Below, in pieces: positions 36,201 to 47,148 of a DNA stretch of 64,000 nt. The notes below the pieces were generated by a model that searched no databases, was not told the DNA's origin, and was given only the letters and a program-made list of their open reading frames with translations. The first letter of the stretch is position 1, and the number at the start of each line of letters is the position of its first letter. The stretch is from assembly GCA_942159475.1 (NCBI GenBank), contig OW804098.1, positions 118,259,374 through 118,323,373 of the forward strand. Direction: 5' to 3'. This DNA comes from Sthenelais limicola (Eukaryota; Annelida; Polychaeta; Phyllodocida; Sigalionidae). The position numbers and the translations under genes were made by a program.

Positions 36201-39200
36201 GCTTTTAAGAAGACATGAAGATCACTTGATGATGTCTGAGTGTCCTTACAAGCCTCATGTACCATACTTCGCAGGAAAGTACTTTTCCCAGATCCAGCAG
36301 GCCCTGACAAAAGTACAGATGTAGGAGCTGGTAATATCTCTGGTTCGGGGGAGGTATCGGATGAGTTTTCAGCTGTCTGGTGTTCAGCAAAGCTTTTGGA
36401 TGTCTGTGGGTCAGTGATGATTCTTGATGTCTGACATTTAGCAAACAATTTGAATTTCTGGTCAAGGCCTTCTGATATCGGGTAATCAGCAAATATTTCA
36501 GACTTTGCTATTTGATGTCTTTTGCTGGAAGAAGAATTTAGATGCAAGTGACTCATTTTATTACAGGAATACTATTACAATGTACCATACATATCTTCAA
36601 TACTGTACCAAACATTGTTTACATTCCTTTCTGTGTACTGAATTTCTTTTTCCACTTTCTTTTCTCTGTATCCTCTATGTATATAGCGGTCTGGCCACTG
36701 TCAACAAAATTGTTGGCGATGCGTTGGCAATGAGCTAGTTGAAGATAGTTTTGTAAAAATCTAATCGACTACCCCTTCATCAATCACACCTTTGGCAAAA
36801 CAAGCAATGAATGGCAATGAGTGGGCGATGTGAAAATTGCATCGGTAAGGGTAGTGATGAACATCAAACATGTTTGATATTTCCTGTCGATGTGATTTTG
36901 CATTTGTGCATTGTCAATCAAGGTAATGTTTGTAGTGATGCATTGGTGATCTCTAGAGAATGCGATTACATATATGTAAAAGCAAGAGAATTAGTTATAT
37001 AGTTGCCAATCTTATTCTGGATGTTGATGCAAAGACTCTTCATTGACAAGCATCATCGGCAATTACAACAACTTAGCATCAACATTGCGTCAACTTGGTT
37101 TTGTAAGCAGTAGCCGGACCACTTATGTTTTGATTATGGGATTTTAAAATTCAATAACATTTGGAGTCGATAAAAAATTATGCACTGAACTAAAATTCAA
37201 TTTTCACTACTAAGGACAAATATGCAAGTAATAATAATTTAAATAGCATGAATGTTCATGAGCGATGAAGACTGGAATACATGTGCCTTTCATTTATATC
37301 TATAATTACATGTGATTTACCTTTTGGGTCCTTGCCGTCGGTTTATCAGAATTTCAACCTGGATGTAGTTTGCCCTAAGATCAAACACTTGTGATCGAAA
37401 GATATCCTGGACAGAAACCTGCATGATCTGTGTGGATAGAAGCTTGTTATGCGCCTTAATTCCTGCATTGAAAGAAGGAAATGAGGAATTATTTCACTTC
37501 AATGCCGTCAGCAGTGGCCTGTTGCTCCATCTTCTCACTAACTATTTCTCCACACACGTCCAACGGCAAAATAGTAGACTTGAAAACAGAGCAAAGGGCC
37601 CCTTTCACAGTTTGACAGCGAAATCAGTTTCATTAAACGATATGTATTTCCAACCAAGGTATATGTATATGACACATCTCCTGAGGCCTGTTCTATAAGC
37701 TAAGGAGTACATTTTGTGTGGGAATTCTTCCACCTGTTGGTAGGGATAGCATCCTTTCTATAGGCTTTCCTCATGCAGTGTGGGAATCCACACATACAAT
37801 CTTCCTTTCCTTAGCTTTTATGATAAGCCCCAATGGGTCTAGGGCAAACTATTTCAGAAGCAGGACCATTGGAGCCAGAAAATTATATAAAGATTCCTTA
37901 CAGCCTTTCTGCTCTGTTAAGAAGTAAATAGCTACTGCTTTGACTTCTGCCCCAAAGCTATCAATCTTATTATTTCATGGTCTTATTAGTTCAACCCGTC
38001 TGGCTTCCATATGAATGAATAAGTATAATAACTTTACTTTAACTGATTTTGATGTAAAAAGTGTCAGAATATTTGCAGAGCTATGTATTTGAGCAAATGG
38101 CAAAACACAAATACATTCGAACATACTTCGAAAAGTTGTTCGAATGTATTTGTGTTTTTTATGGTGAAATAAACTACCATGTTATGGTGGTTGAGGCCAT
38201 CCCTTCTTCACTGTTATTATTATGCATCTAGTTACAGCCTGCAGAGTCCTCTAGATATGGTTAGTATATTAATATAGTATAGACCTAATTTTGCATTTAT
38301 GCTGTAAAAACAAATATGTGAATGTAATTCATAACTGTAACCTAATTCCTACATATGTATTGATATATGCTGCTATAAACCATAATAATATCATTATAAT
38401 GAATGTATTTCTCCACTCACCTTCTTTTACTTTTTGTTGCCTCTGCTCTATGGATGCATTTTGGCAAAATTTCCTTGCTTCCGAATCAACTACAAAACAT
38501 AATACATTGATTTTTTTAAAAAAATTAGTTATTAAGACGATGCAACCACCGATAACCCTTCTTATCCACATGCATTGCCAGCAATTACATCGTCTTTGCA
38601 TCGACTTTGCATTGACAACATTTTGTTGACAGTGGCCAGACCGCTTTACTGTAATATGAACCCTACAAATTTCTTTTCCTCTGGGCATCAGTTTCTGTAG
38701 CTGGAGCTTCATTCGGCCAGACGTCGCATTATCATGTAGATTTCGACTAAAGCGGTGCAAACTTGCGGCGTGTAGACACATGGTTTCTGAACTCGCCATT
38801 CATTTATTACTTGATTTCCATAGAGGAAAACTTCGCTATCGGGCTAAAACAACATTTAAAACATTTCTACCGATTCAAATCTTTTATTTATTTCTTTTTT
38901 AAGTCCCTAGACACACGGATACGGCATTCGTAAACCGGAAGTCTGATGCTTGGTTGCATGCAAAAAGTGGAAGCTTCGTTTGTTTCTGGAACGGAGAGTG
39001 CGGCTGACGTAAACCACATTCTGAAGTTATGATTACGTGTACATATGTGATATTGGTTAGAAATAGGTAAAATAATCTAAATATTAGAATGTGATGGGTT
39101 AAAATGTGTAAAACATCCTGATTTGGATGTTATAAAGGCTGCATTTGACTCGGTCCTTTCCATGTCAGATGTAAAATAGTAACCTGTGTATTGGAGTTAA

Positions 39201-41359
39201 GGAGTTAAATTATTGGAGTTCTTCACGCTGTAAGTACATCTTCGGGCCTTGGGGTTTATTTTCAAGCAAATGCCTCAGACACAATATCTCGAGAAATTAA
39301 TCACATAATAAATTGATTGCATACATTTTATTTGACCTGTGAAGAAAAGAAATTCACTCTAATTCCACTTACACTCTCGATGTTTTTCTTGTTGCTGACG
39401 TTGCACAGCCCAAGCATGGGTCAGGTGCTGTGGTTCGATACCCAGTTGTCTTATTACATGGTCTTCGTGGTGGTCCTTGAGGGATCTGAGGAAACCAACC
39501 AAGCGCTTCATATCTCCACAATTAAGATGTTTAAGAAGACTCCTAGCTTTAAGGTGGTCTGGGCTCCGTGCCTGGAAACGTTGTTGATTGTTATATGAAA
39601 TAGTTGTGAATAACCTCTTTTAATAGATTGTATTTTGACTGGGTCACATAGAAGAAGACATACAATTCATTGATTATAGTTGCAATATTCATACAATCAA
39701 TATTTATACAGTGTTTGTTTGCTTGCATAGATGGCAATAAGGTCCAGTTTTCCGCTTGCCACTCAAAAAGTGTAACAATGCTAGTAGATCAAATAATTGA
39801 ATTAAGGTTATGTGTACTACACTGTGGCAAAGTAAGTAATCATACAAACTGATATAATGAATGGAATGGGGTAAAAGTAGGTGATGGTGGCCTCAATCTA
39901 ACACTAAGTCACTGTATTTAACTTAGCCCTTTAGGGGAAGCAAACTCTTTTTGGTATTATCTTGTATGCAACCGTATACATGTATTAACTGTAAACTCTA
40001 CTAGATTATAGTTCTACCACCACCTGTATGGTAACAGCTAGAACACCTGGTAATTATTCTAGAAGCTAGTCAATCATTTGCGATGTGTTTGAGGTAAAAT
40101 GAGTCATGAGTGGCAAAATTCATATTTTTAAAAGCGTTTCATTGATGTGATTTCTTTGTTGAAATGTTTTTTGCGTGCTTGCTAATAAAGAGATATCGCT
40201 TTAACTTTTTATTCATGAATGACATAATATATAAGCACTTATTAGACTGTTTACCATCATTGGAACCCGCTTAATCTCACCTCTAGACATAATGATGTCT
40301 CTAAATCCTTTGTTTGCGATTTATGACTCACTTTACTGTAAAACATTTTGTAAATTCTCTCCACATTATAATATACATGTATTATTTTGACAAATAAATT
40401 ATTTTCATATCATATGAAGGAGGATTGATAATTGAGGCACACTACTGTGGATCGTCCTGGGTACGACCACAAAGTACCTTTCTGTCTCGTTTCTCTCTCT
40501 CTCTCCCTTCTTCTCTATCTCTTATTTCCTGGGTATGCTCAGAAACTGCCTCCCTCCCAGCTCTCCCGCCCGTGATATAACCATATTAAATGTGTTGATA
40601 AGGGCGTGAAGCAACCAATCTCACTCACTCACACTACTGTGCACACATACCTCTATGGTCTCCTCATCAAGGTCAGACACAACATCATACTGTTTAAGTG
40701 AGCTCATGAGTGATGTCACCTGTAATATCTTTTCTAAAGTAGGTCCGCGGTCCTTCAGAATCTCAGCGAATTTCGTCTCCACTACTAGCTCATTATCTGT
40801 AATATAGAGCAAGCATTAGTACACTAATTGAAAGCTATTTTTGACAGGATTGCCAGAGCCAGAATAAGAACTGATTGGAGAAGGTGAATTGAATTACGTG
40901 TGTTATTCTTATGGGTTTCCATGAGATTACCATTGTACTGCAAAAAGTCATATGAAGAATTGTGAAATTGTAAAAATTGCATGTGTTAAGGGAAAGGTAA
41001 GATCAAATGTTTAGACACAGATACTGATGAGGACATGGATCAATTCCAAAACCTGTACCGGATGTTTTAAAATATATGAAACTGAAAGTATATATAGTTC
41101 AAACATACACAAAATATGATACATTTAGACGAGCTGAACAATGGAACTACCATTCTTCAAGCTTGTCTTGACATGATTATAAACCTCCATTGTGCCATTT
41201 GGTATAATAATTCAACGTTAAATGTGAATGTATTTATCAAATAATTAATGCATACTACTGCTATATTTAAGGCACAAACTCACCATGATACATGTCAATC
41301 AGGCTTGTGCCCTCTGGCCTGAAGCCGCTGCCCCATCCTGGCACTCCTCCTGTTGCCAT
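30203..41359 (-). CDS. CARD-NACHT (NLR-like) receptor with six tandem C-terminal repeats, 7 exons, about 2032 aa
   Basis: Exons, minus strand: 41359-41284, 40796-40651, 39571-39373, 38489-38421, 37462-37321, 36524-34869, 34013-30203. All have GT-AG ends and compatible phases and sum to 6099 nt. Residues about 28-125 look like a CARD: helix-rich, with DRGPTLEKILQVTSLM and ARSLLKHLNCGDMKRLVGFL. The linker has IFRSQVFDL, common before NACHT. NACHT: Walker A GPAGSGKST (285-293), Walker B LQVVIDGMDE (355-364), sensor LILVSSRD (388-395), NPL motif RNPLRLTIICHL (458-469), and a winged-helix end YQPYHKSFLDFWAA (568-581). From 764 on, one 3.8-kb exon encodes six units of about 200 aa instead of LRRs. 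STAND proteins of this type are cytosolic sensors that oligomerise when a C-terminal domain binds a signal, and CARD recruits partners. The role is inferred. An upstream 5' UTR exon is possible (TTATAG before the ATG). Confidence 0.87.
30284..34013 (-). repeat. six tandem about 205-aa coding units in the NLR terminal exon
   Basis: Units on the minus strand: R0 34013-33422 (diverged), R1 33421-32804 (206 aa), R2 32803-32165 (213), R3 32164-31538 (209), R4 31537-30911 (209), R5 30910-30284 (209). A 26-residue stub then begins a seventh unit (NCRWFDPHGQE) before the stop. Each unit has, in order: CRWFTHEGEEFNRFLIP near 2-18, ASCPGDMAHTLE near 38-49, LTLPVEAFSSQQHQSALEQI near 80-99, PCKTLYVWL, VMPLLQAISSS near 127-137, GYLHVSDLVSDS near 154-165, and ETHLYVNAAQSVSTLWSKIN near 184-203. 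R2-R5 are nearly identical over long stretches, R1 less so, R0 least. No named family is recognised. Confidence 0.95.
36686..37123. mobile_element. foldback element E3 in CARD-NACHT intron 5
   Basis: Left end GCGGTCTGGCCACTGTCAAC, right end GTAGCCGGACCAC, an imperfect inverse. The interior is built from words around GGCAATGA, GATGCAAAG and CATCGGTAAG. Its left end is nearly identical, in inverse orientation, to the right end of the element at 38531-38643. Confidence 0.55.
38102..38158. other. perfect 22-bp inverted repeat
   Basis: AAAACACAAATACATTCGAA, continuing CA (38102-38123), is the exact complement of 38137-38158, with a 13-base spacer that is itself nearly self-complementary (ACTTCGAAAAGT). 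It lies in intron 4 of the CARD-NACHT gene. Confidence 0.9.
38531..38643. mobile_element. foldback element E4, short copy in CARD-NACHT intron 3
   Basis: Ends on the right with GACAGTGGCCAGACCGC, the complement of the left terminus of E3. Inside are GCATTGCCAGCAATTACATC and GCATCGACTTTGCATTGAC. The left terminus is degraded. It ends about 40 bases before exon 4 (on the minus strand), and an open frame (38329-38799) happens to run across it. Confidence 0.5.
40081..40350 (+). mobile_element. MITE family B, copy 2 (short)
   Basis: Left GTGTTTGAGGTAAAATGAGT, right ATTTATGACTCACTTTACTG. About 270 bp, with the landmark GTTTACCATCATTGGAACCC. Lies in intron 2 of the CARD-NACHT gene. Confidence 0.65.
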
Positions 41360-42344
41360 TCTATAAACAGGAAAGTCAATGTTAAAGCAGAATGCTCATC
41401 TCCATCAAAACATGAATTTGTCTATTTAGTGGTATAAATTATTCAATCCAGACCCATCCAATCTAGATAGAGTATTCATGGTTTGGCCTGTTCTTCTCAG
41501 TGTAAAATTCCAGTATCTCCCAACATTATTATTTACAGGACCCGCTGAAATCTCACTTGTTCATTCTGAGTCTAAAAACATAGGAATCGAAAATGTAAGG
41601 ATAACACTGGTTGGAGAGGATATATGAAGAAGCCAATTAATTGCACTGTTAATGGTCCTATTAATCCCATTTGATCCAGTTTGCAACTGTGACCATATTT
41701 GTGTGTACTCTGGAAACAAATATCTCTGTTTAGGTATTGCATTTGTTTTCAAAAGATATGTTTTTCAGGCTGAATAACAATGATACAATAATACAAAATT
41801 AATTTACTCTACATGCAATCTATATTGACATAAATTCATCCCGAAATATACTAATTATCATTTTAAATTTTCTGAATCAGTTTGTTTTGTTTTTTGGTGC
41901 CGATACAAAAATTAAATACCTTGAAGCTGCTTAAGAGATAAAACCACAAAGTATACCATCACTATTTACCAGTTGGATGAGATAAGTCAAGTGTGATTTT
42001 CATATTACTTATAGATGATCTTGGTAGATAGCACAGTGAACCGATCAGAGTTAGACATAATAATAACACTCAAGCAATAATCACCGCAATGTTGCCTTTA
42101 GGTAGGTTTTCATATCTGCCCATTTGTCTGCCTTTATGTGTGGCAGGAGCTTATCCCACATAGAAGGGCCTTGCAATTGGGGAGATTTAGCTTTTTTTTA
42201 GCATTTAAACAGATAAGGTTTGGACCTTCAGCTGACCTCGTCTTGCAAGTCATAACTTGTAAAAAGTCTTGCTCGTTGGCCTTATTAGACATTAGATATT
42301 TGTTATTTAGTATGCTTTTCATTTCATTTGTGGATAAATTGTTA

Positions 42345-42508
42345 TTACCGAAAGTTAGGCTGCAATTTTGCCAATACTATGTAAATTTGAGTATATTTGG
42401 CATTGTATTGATTCTAGCAATCTAGTTTTGAACTTTATTTTTGTCTGAAATTTGGGTTATTTAAGAGGATTGGCAAAGCTGAATTGTACATTTTCTGAAG
42501 ATCTGTTC
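42345..42508 (-). mobile_element. MITE family A, copy 9 (truncated)
   Basis: Reverse-orientation fragment from TTAGGCTGCAATTTTG through GAATTGTACATTTTCTGAAG. The left part is missing. Confidence 0.65.
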
Positions 42509-44680
42509 CATATGTGATTTGACAATGAATTTCAATATATTCTCATCTACATAATACCATAGAAATTAACTTACCTCAATTGCGTGTGAATGCACTGGCT
42601 GCAGCCAGAATACCAATAGGGAGAATTTTGTCTGCGTTGGGGAGAGTTGACTTGGGGGAGGGGGGCAGAACACTAGGACGAGAAACCCAATGTTGCCTCA
42701 CCAGTAGGAATTTGCATCCTGCCCCCCAGGTTTTAGATTGTAGAAAACTAACAATAAATCATGCTGATCTAGAGGTACAGAATTAAGAAGAAACCTTGAA
42801 ATGTACCAGGGTAATGTAGTGAAGCGTAGTAGTTGGAGATAATAGAGTTCCCGCTACTCTGACCAGTGCTATCCACACAATGCCTGGTGTATGATTCTTA
42901 TTGGAGATATATATTATGTATTATCTCACCTTAGCAATCAATATTTTCCAGTTTTATCAGCTTCGGGAGGTATCAAGATGAACTCTTGGTTATCTCATGA
43001 TCGTTATCTATGATTTAGACACACTTGCATATCATAGGAACTGTGCTGGAGGTAGAAACATAATGAAACAAATTATTCCATAAATGAAAAAAAAATTAAA
43101 ATCAATATTAAATAATTGAAATAAAATGTGTTTGACAATTGTGTTCATTACACCTTTCTGCTTGAAGAATTGTTTTTCTGTAGCAACCTTTTCTGTGATA
43201 TTTGTGCACTTTTATTGGTTATTTTTAATCCGAATGATTGTAAAACAATAACATAGGATTAGTTCAGAATATTGGCTAAATGTAATGCTTGTTTTTCTTG
43301 AATAAAACAAATAATAAATCTAAAATCAGAGTCTGTTTTTTTTATTCTCCATGAACTAGAGTTGCGACCCTTACTTCTACTCCTGCAAGCAGAACATTTG
43401 CACTCTCTATCAATCTTAACAAACACTCCGTGACACAGGATTTAATACGGCAACTTTTTTTCCACATTTGATAGCCTGATTAGATGCACATGCCCTACAG
43501 GTGTTAGTTTTTAATATCGTATTCGAAATTTATTCGAAATTTAATGAGTGATTAGAACACCCCCTTATAAATGCTCGATAGCCCGTTGGTATTATTATCA
43601 TTTAACCCTTGCTCTAAATTCTTTTGTTTTTATAACGTAATGCCAGAAGTCACTTGTGTCAATTTTGCTTTTGCTGTTTAAATCTAAACTCTAAGCTTTA
43701 AACTCATATTTGATAGTATGTATTGTTATGCTTCCAATTCACGTTCTACCTCCTGATAAATATTTCATCAAATGTCTGATATCTCTTGTTCAACACCTAG
43801 TCTTCGGCCACAGTCAATATTCTTATCACCTGCCTTGATGCTAATATATGTTACCAACTTTGTTAAGATTGATTGTTCACTGCATACCAATACTGTAAAA
43901 ATAACAGTGAGCCTGTAGACCTCCCATAGCTGGAGAATTGCTCTCTGATAGCGATAAAAAAATGGAAAATAAACGTTTCTAAAACTAAAATAAAAAACCT
44001 AAATGATGTAGCAGAAATAAACATTGAACGTTTAATTGTGTTCATCGATTTTTAATAATGTTTTAACAATTGTTAAGATTTCTAGGAATGGCTAGTGAGA
44101 TCAGTTAATATATTTTGCACGTACTCATGAATATTTCCGGTAAAACAATTCTTCATATATTGTTCCGATGAATTATTATTTTCAACTAAATGAAAATTTA
44201 CCACAGAATTTACAGGAATATCAAATAATATTGAATATACATAATGGTGGTTAGGTGCTTCCAATCGAAATATCACCGAATATAATCTTGCCTTTACTTG
44301 AGTCATTACAAACTCACGGATATTATTTAAGTGGTCACCTTTGGATGCGCAGAATGACTCATGATTAAAAGAAGGGGAAAGCAATACTGGTATGACATGA
44401 TAGTGATATTTCTATCTTTTTTTAAAACATTTTGATTGCAGGGCAAGTATGTACAGTGTCGTTGCAGTAATCTTGATACTGAATCATTTGAGAACTTTTG
44501 CTAGCAGAGATATGTAAGTTAGATTTTAAGCCTTATGCAGTGTCAATGTATTGATCTATGCTATTGTATATGACCGGAGCGGGGAATTTCCAAGAGTGAT
44601 AACAAGATCTGGCTTAGGTGTTGTTTTGTCCCCAATCTGAAAGGATATAAACGTGAAATAGGAAAAATCAAAAATATCCA

Positions 44681-45025
44681 AGACTTTTCTTTTTGGAATA
44701 TCCAATACCTTTTTGTCAACTTTCTTTTCCTTTTTGCCAATGTCCTTTTCCTTTTCGGATTATCATTTTCCTTTTAGGAATATACTTTTCCTTTTAGGAA
44801 TATACTTTTCCTTTTTGGAATATCCTTTTCTTTTTGGAATATCCTTTTTCCTTTTCCGAATATCCACTCCTTTTCACCCAAATGTACCATGATGTATTCC
44901 TACCCCAACATGACTGGGAGGGAGAAGGAGGCTGAGAGGGAGAGGGAGGGTGGGTGAGCGGGGGAGGGTGGGGGGGTGAGCGGGAGGGGAGAGGGAGAGA
45001 GGGAGAAAGAGAAAGGAGGAGAAGA
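44681..45025. repeat. about 21-bp TTTTCCTTTTNGGAATATAC array followed by G-rich purine tract
   Basis: 44681-44870 has about nine units alternating CTTTTCCTTTT and GGAATATCC/GGAATATAC. 44906-45025 is G/A-rich with several GGG runs (quadruplex-capable). Serine/proline-rich frames across it are artefacts. Confidence 0.85.
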
Positions 45026-45130
45026 TACATTGGATGTGTTATGTAACACTGCTACACTACAAAGATAGCTGGTGTGCCCACAGTCAGGGGTAGTGGATAA
45101 TGTTACATAACACTGAGTCACTACCCATGT

Positions 45131-45365
45131 GAGTTAGATGTTCAGAAAATGTACAATTCATCTTCACCAATCCTCTCCAATAACCCAAATTTCAGACCAA
45201 AATAAAGTTCAAAATACAGTTCAACCTAACCAAACAGATTGCTAGAATCAATGCAATACCAAATGTACAGGAATATACATAATATTGACCAAATTGCAGC
45301 CTAATTTAGCAGAATATACTAAATGTGTACAGCTGCCAATTGTACATTATCTGAAAATCTGACCC
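45131..45365 (+). mobile_element. MITE family A, copy 10
   Basis: Full-length copy flanked by ATGT at 45127-45130 and 45366-45369. It ends TCTGAAAATCTGACCC. Confidence 0.8.
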
Positions 45366-45904
45366 ATGTCTGCTTTTGTATGGGTAGAAAAGGAGTGTAC
45401 CAGGTAGGAAATCGATTGGAAAAGAAAGACCAAATCTTGACATAGGTATCAGAGGAGCCAGACATGGCTTTTCATGTAGGGGAAATAGGACATACAATAG
45501 GAGACATAGGAAAAAGGTGCCGTGACATACTTTTCTGTGGTGATTATTTAAGGGAAATAGTGGAAAAGGAGGCTGACATGGAGAAATCGCCACAGACATG
45601 GAACTTTTGGATCTGGAAATAGTCAAATCTGCCCGAACATAGGAAGTTAGCAGTTGGAAAAGAATTTGTAATATGAGAAATAGCTTGTACCACAGAGGAA
45701 AAGTCTGTACGGATTTCATCATTAGTACATATGTCTACTTTTGGACGCAACAGGTGTTGTGTGCAACTTTTAGAGTTTGCTTATCGATGAAGTTTGAACA
45801 TAGAGATTCGATAAATTAAGCACAATGAATATAATATAATGTGAATAAGCACTTAGATCAGAAAGAAACTTGGGAGAATCCCCAATTACTGGCATGAATA
45901 ATAA

Positions 45905-46313
45905 AATGTGATGTGTTTCAGGAAAATGAGTCATAAGTCGCAAAAAATAGATTTTGTGATACCATTATATTTGAAAAGATGGGATCAAGTCGATTCCAAT
46001 GATAGTAAACAGGCTAATAAAATAAAAGTATTTCTAGATTTTAAGTTTGATATTTTCGTTTTTGAAAAAAAAAAGTTTCCAATATTTCTGGGGGTCACTA
46101 AACAGTGAAGTAACTAAATGAAGTCCATATGAGGACCTTTAAAATGAAAGGATGTATTACATAGATTGTCCTGTAATTTGATACATCGATTGACATAAAT
46201 ATAAGTGACAAACTCTCCAAGAATCAGAACATTCCAATAATGTGATCTTGTGAAAAAACACTTTGAGAAATATCAATTTTGCGACTTATGACTCATTTTC
46301 CAGAAACAGATCA
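45905..46313 (+). mobile_element. MITE family B, copy 3
   Basis: TGTGATGTGTTTCAGGAAAA at the left and GACTCATTTTCCAGAAACAG then ATCACA at the right, both followed or preceded by the ATGAGTCATAAGTCGCAA word. The copy at 46640-47148 is its inverted partner. Confidence 0.8.
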
Positions 46314-46639
46314 CAAATACCAGATAACATGATGCACAATAAGTTCCTATTCGCAATTCATTGAAATATTTGATGCGTCACATACAACTTAATTCTTAAG
46401 TTGCCAAAAACTAAGTGATATTTTAATATAAGAAATGCAAAGATGTATGCAATAGACAGTCCTAACATTGGACATGTTATACACATTTTGTAAGTATATA
46501 AACATTTCTACAATCCAATTTTGTGGAACAATCTTTGAATAATATCCTTTTTGCGACTTTGGGGAAATATATATATATAACCAATGAATATAGAATGATT
46601 TATAGTTGTTTGTATACGTTGATGTTTGTGAAGATACGT

Positions 46640-47148
46640 TCAAAGGTTTTCCCAAAAGTCATTTTCAAAAAAAAATTGAATTACCACCATATTGTATATT
46701 AAGTCAATTCCAATGATTGTAAACATTACTTCCATATGTTTTATGCATGAAATACATATCCACGATATTACTTAACTTAATTACTTAAAAGTGTTTTTTT
46801 CACAAGATCACATTATTGGAATGTTCTGATTTTTGGGGAGTTTATCACTTATAGGTATGTCAATCGATGTCTCAAATTTCAGGACAATCTATGCAATATA
46901 TCCTTTCGTTTTAAAGGTCCTCATATTGACTACATTTAGTTATTTTACTGTTTATTAACCCCCAGAAATAATGGAAACCTTTTTTTCAAAAACGAAAATA
47001 TCTAACTTAAAATCTAGAAATACTTATTATTTTATTATACTGTTTACTATCATTGGAATCGGCTTGATCTCCTCTTTTCAAATATGGTGATATCTCAAAA
47101 TCCATTTTTTGCGACTTATGACTCATTTTCCTAAAACGGATCACAAAT
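46640..47148 (-). mobile_element. MITE family B, copy 4 (inverted, composite)
   Basis: 46790-47148 reads as the reverse complement of copy 3 (CACAAGATCACATTATTGGA, CAATCGATGTCTCAAATTTC, TTTTGCGACTTATGACTCAT). 46546-46740 adds pieces of a further diverged copy, including CAATTCCAATGATTGTAAAC. Confidence 0.7.

Noticed and set aside
37423..37698. 91-codon plus-strand frame
   Set aside because: It overlaps exon 5 of the minus-strand gene on the opposite strand, and its sequence shows no recognisable motif or splice support.
38329..38799. Taking the ATG at 38799 as the main start of the CARD-NACHT gene
   Set aside because: Exons at 41359, 40796 and 39571 give a CARD and join exon 4 in phase with good donors; the 38799 model needs a weak GTAGGG donor. 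Kept only as a possible isoform.
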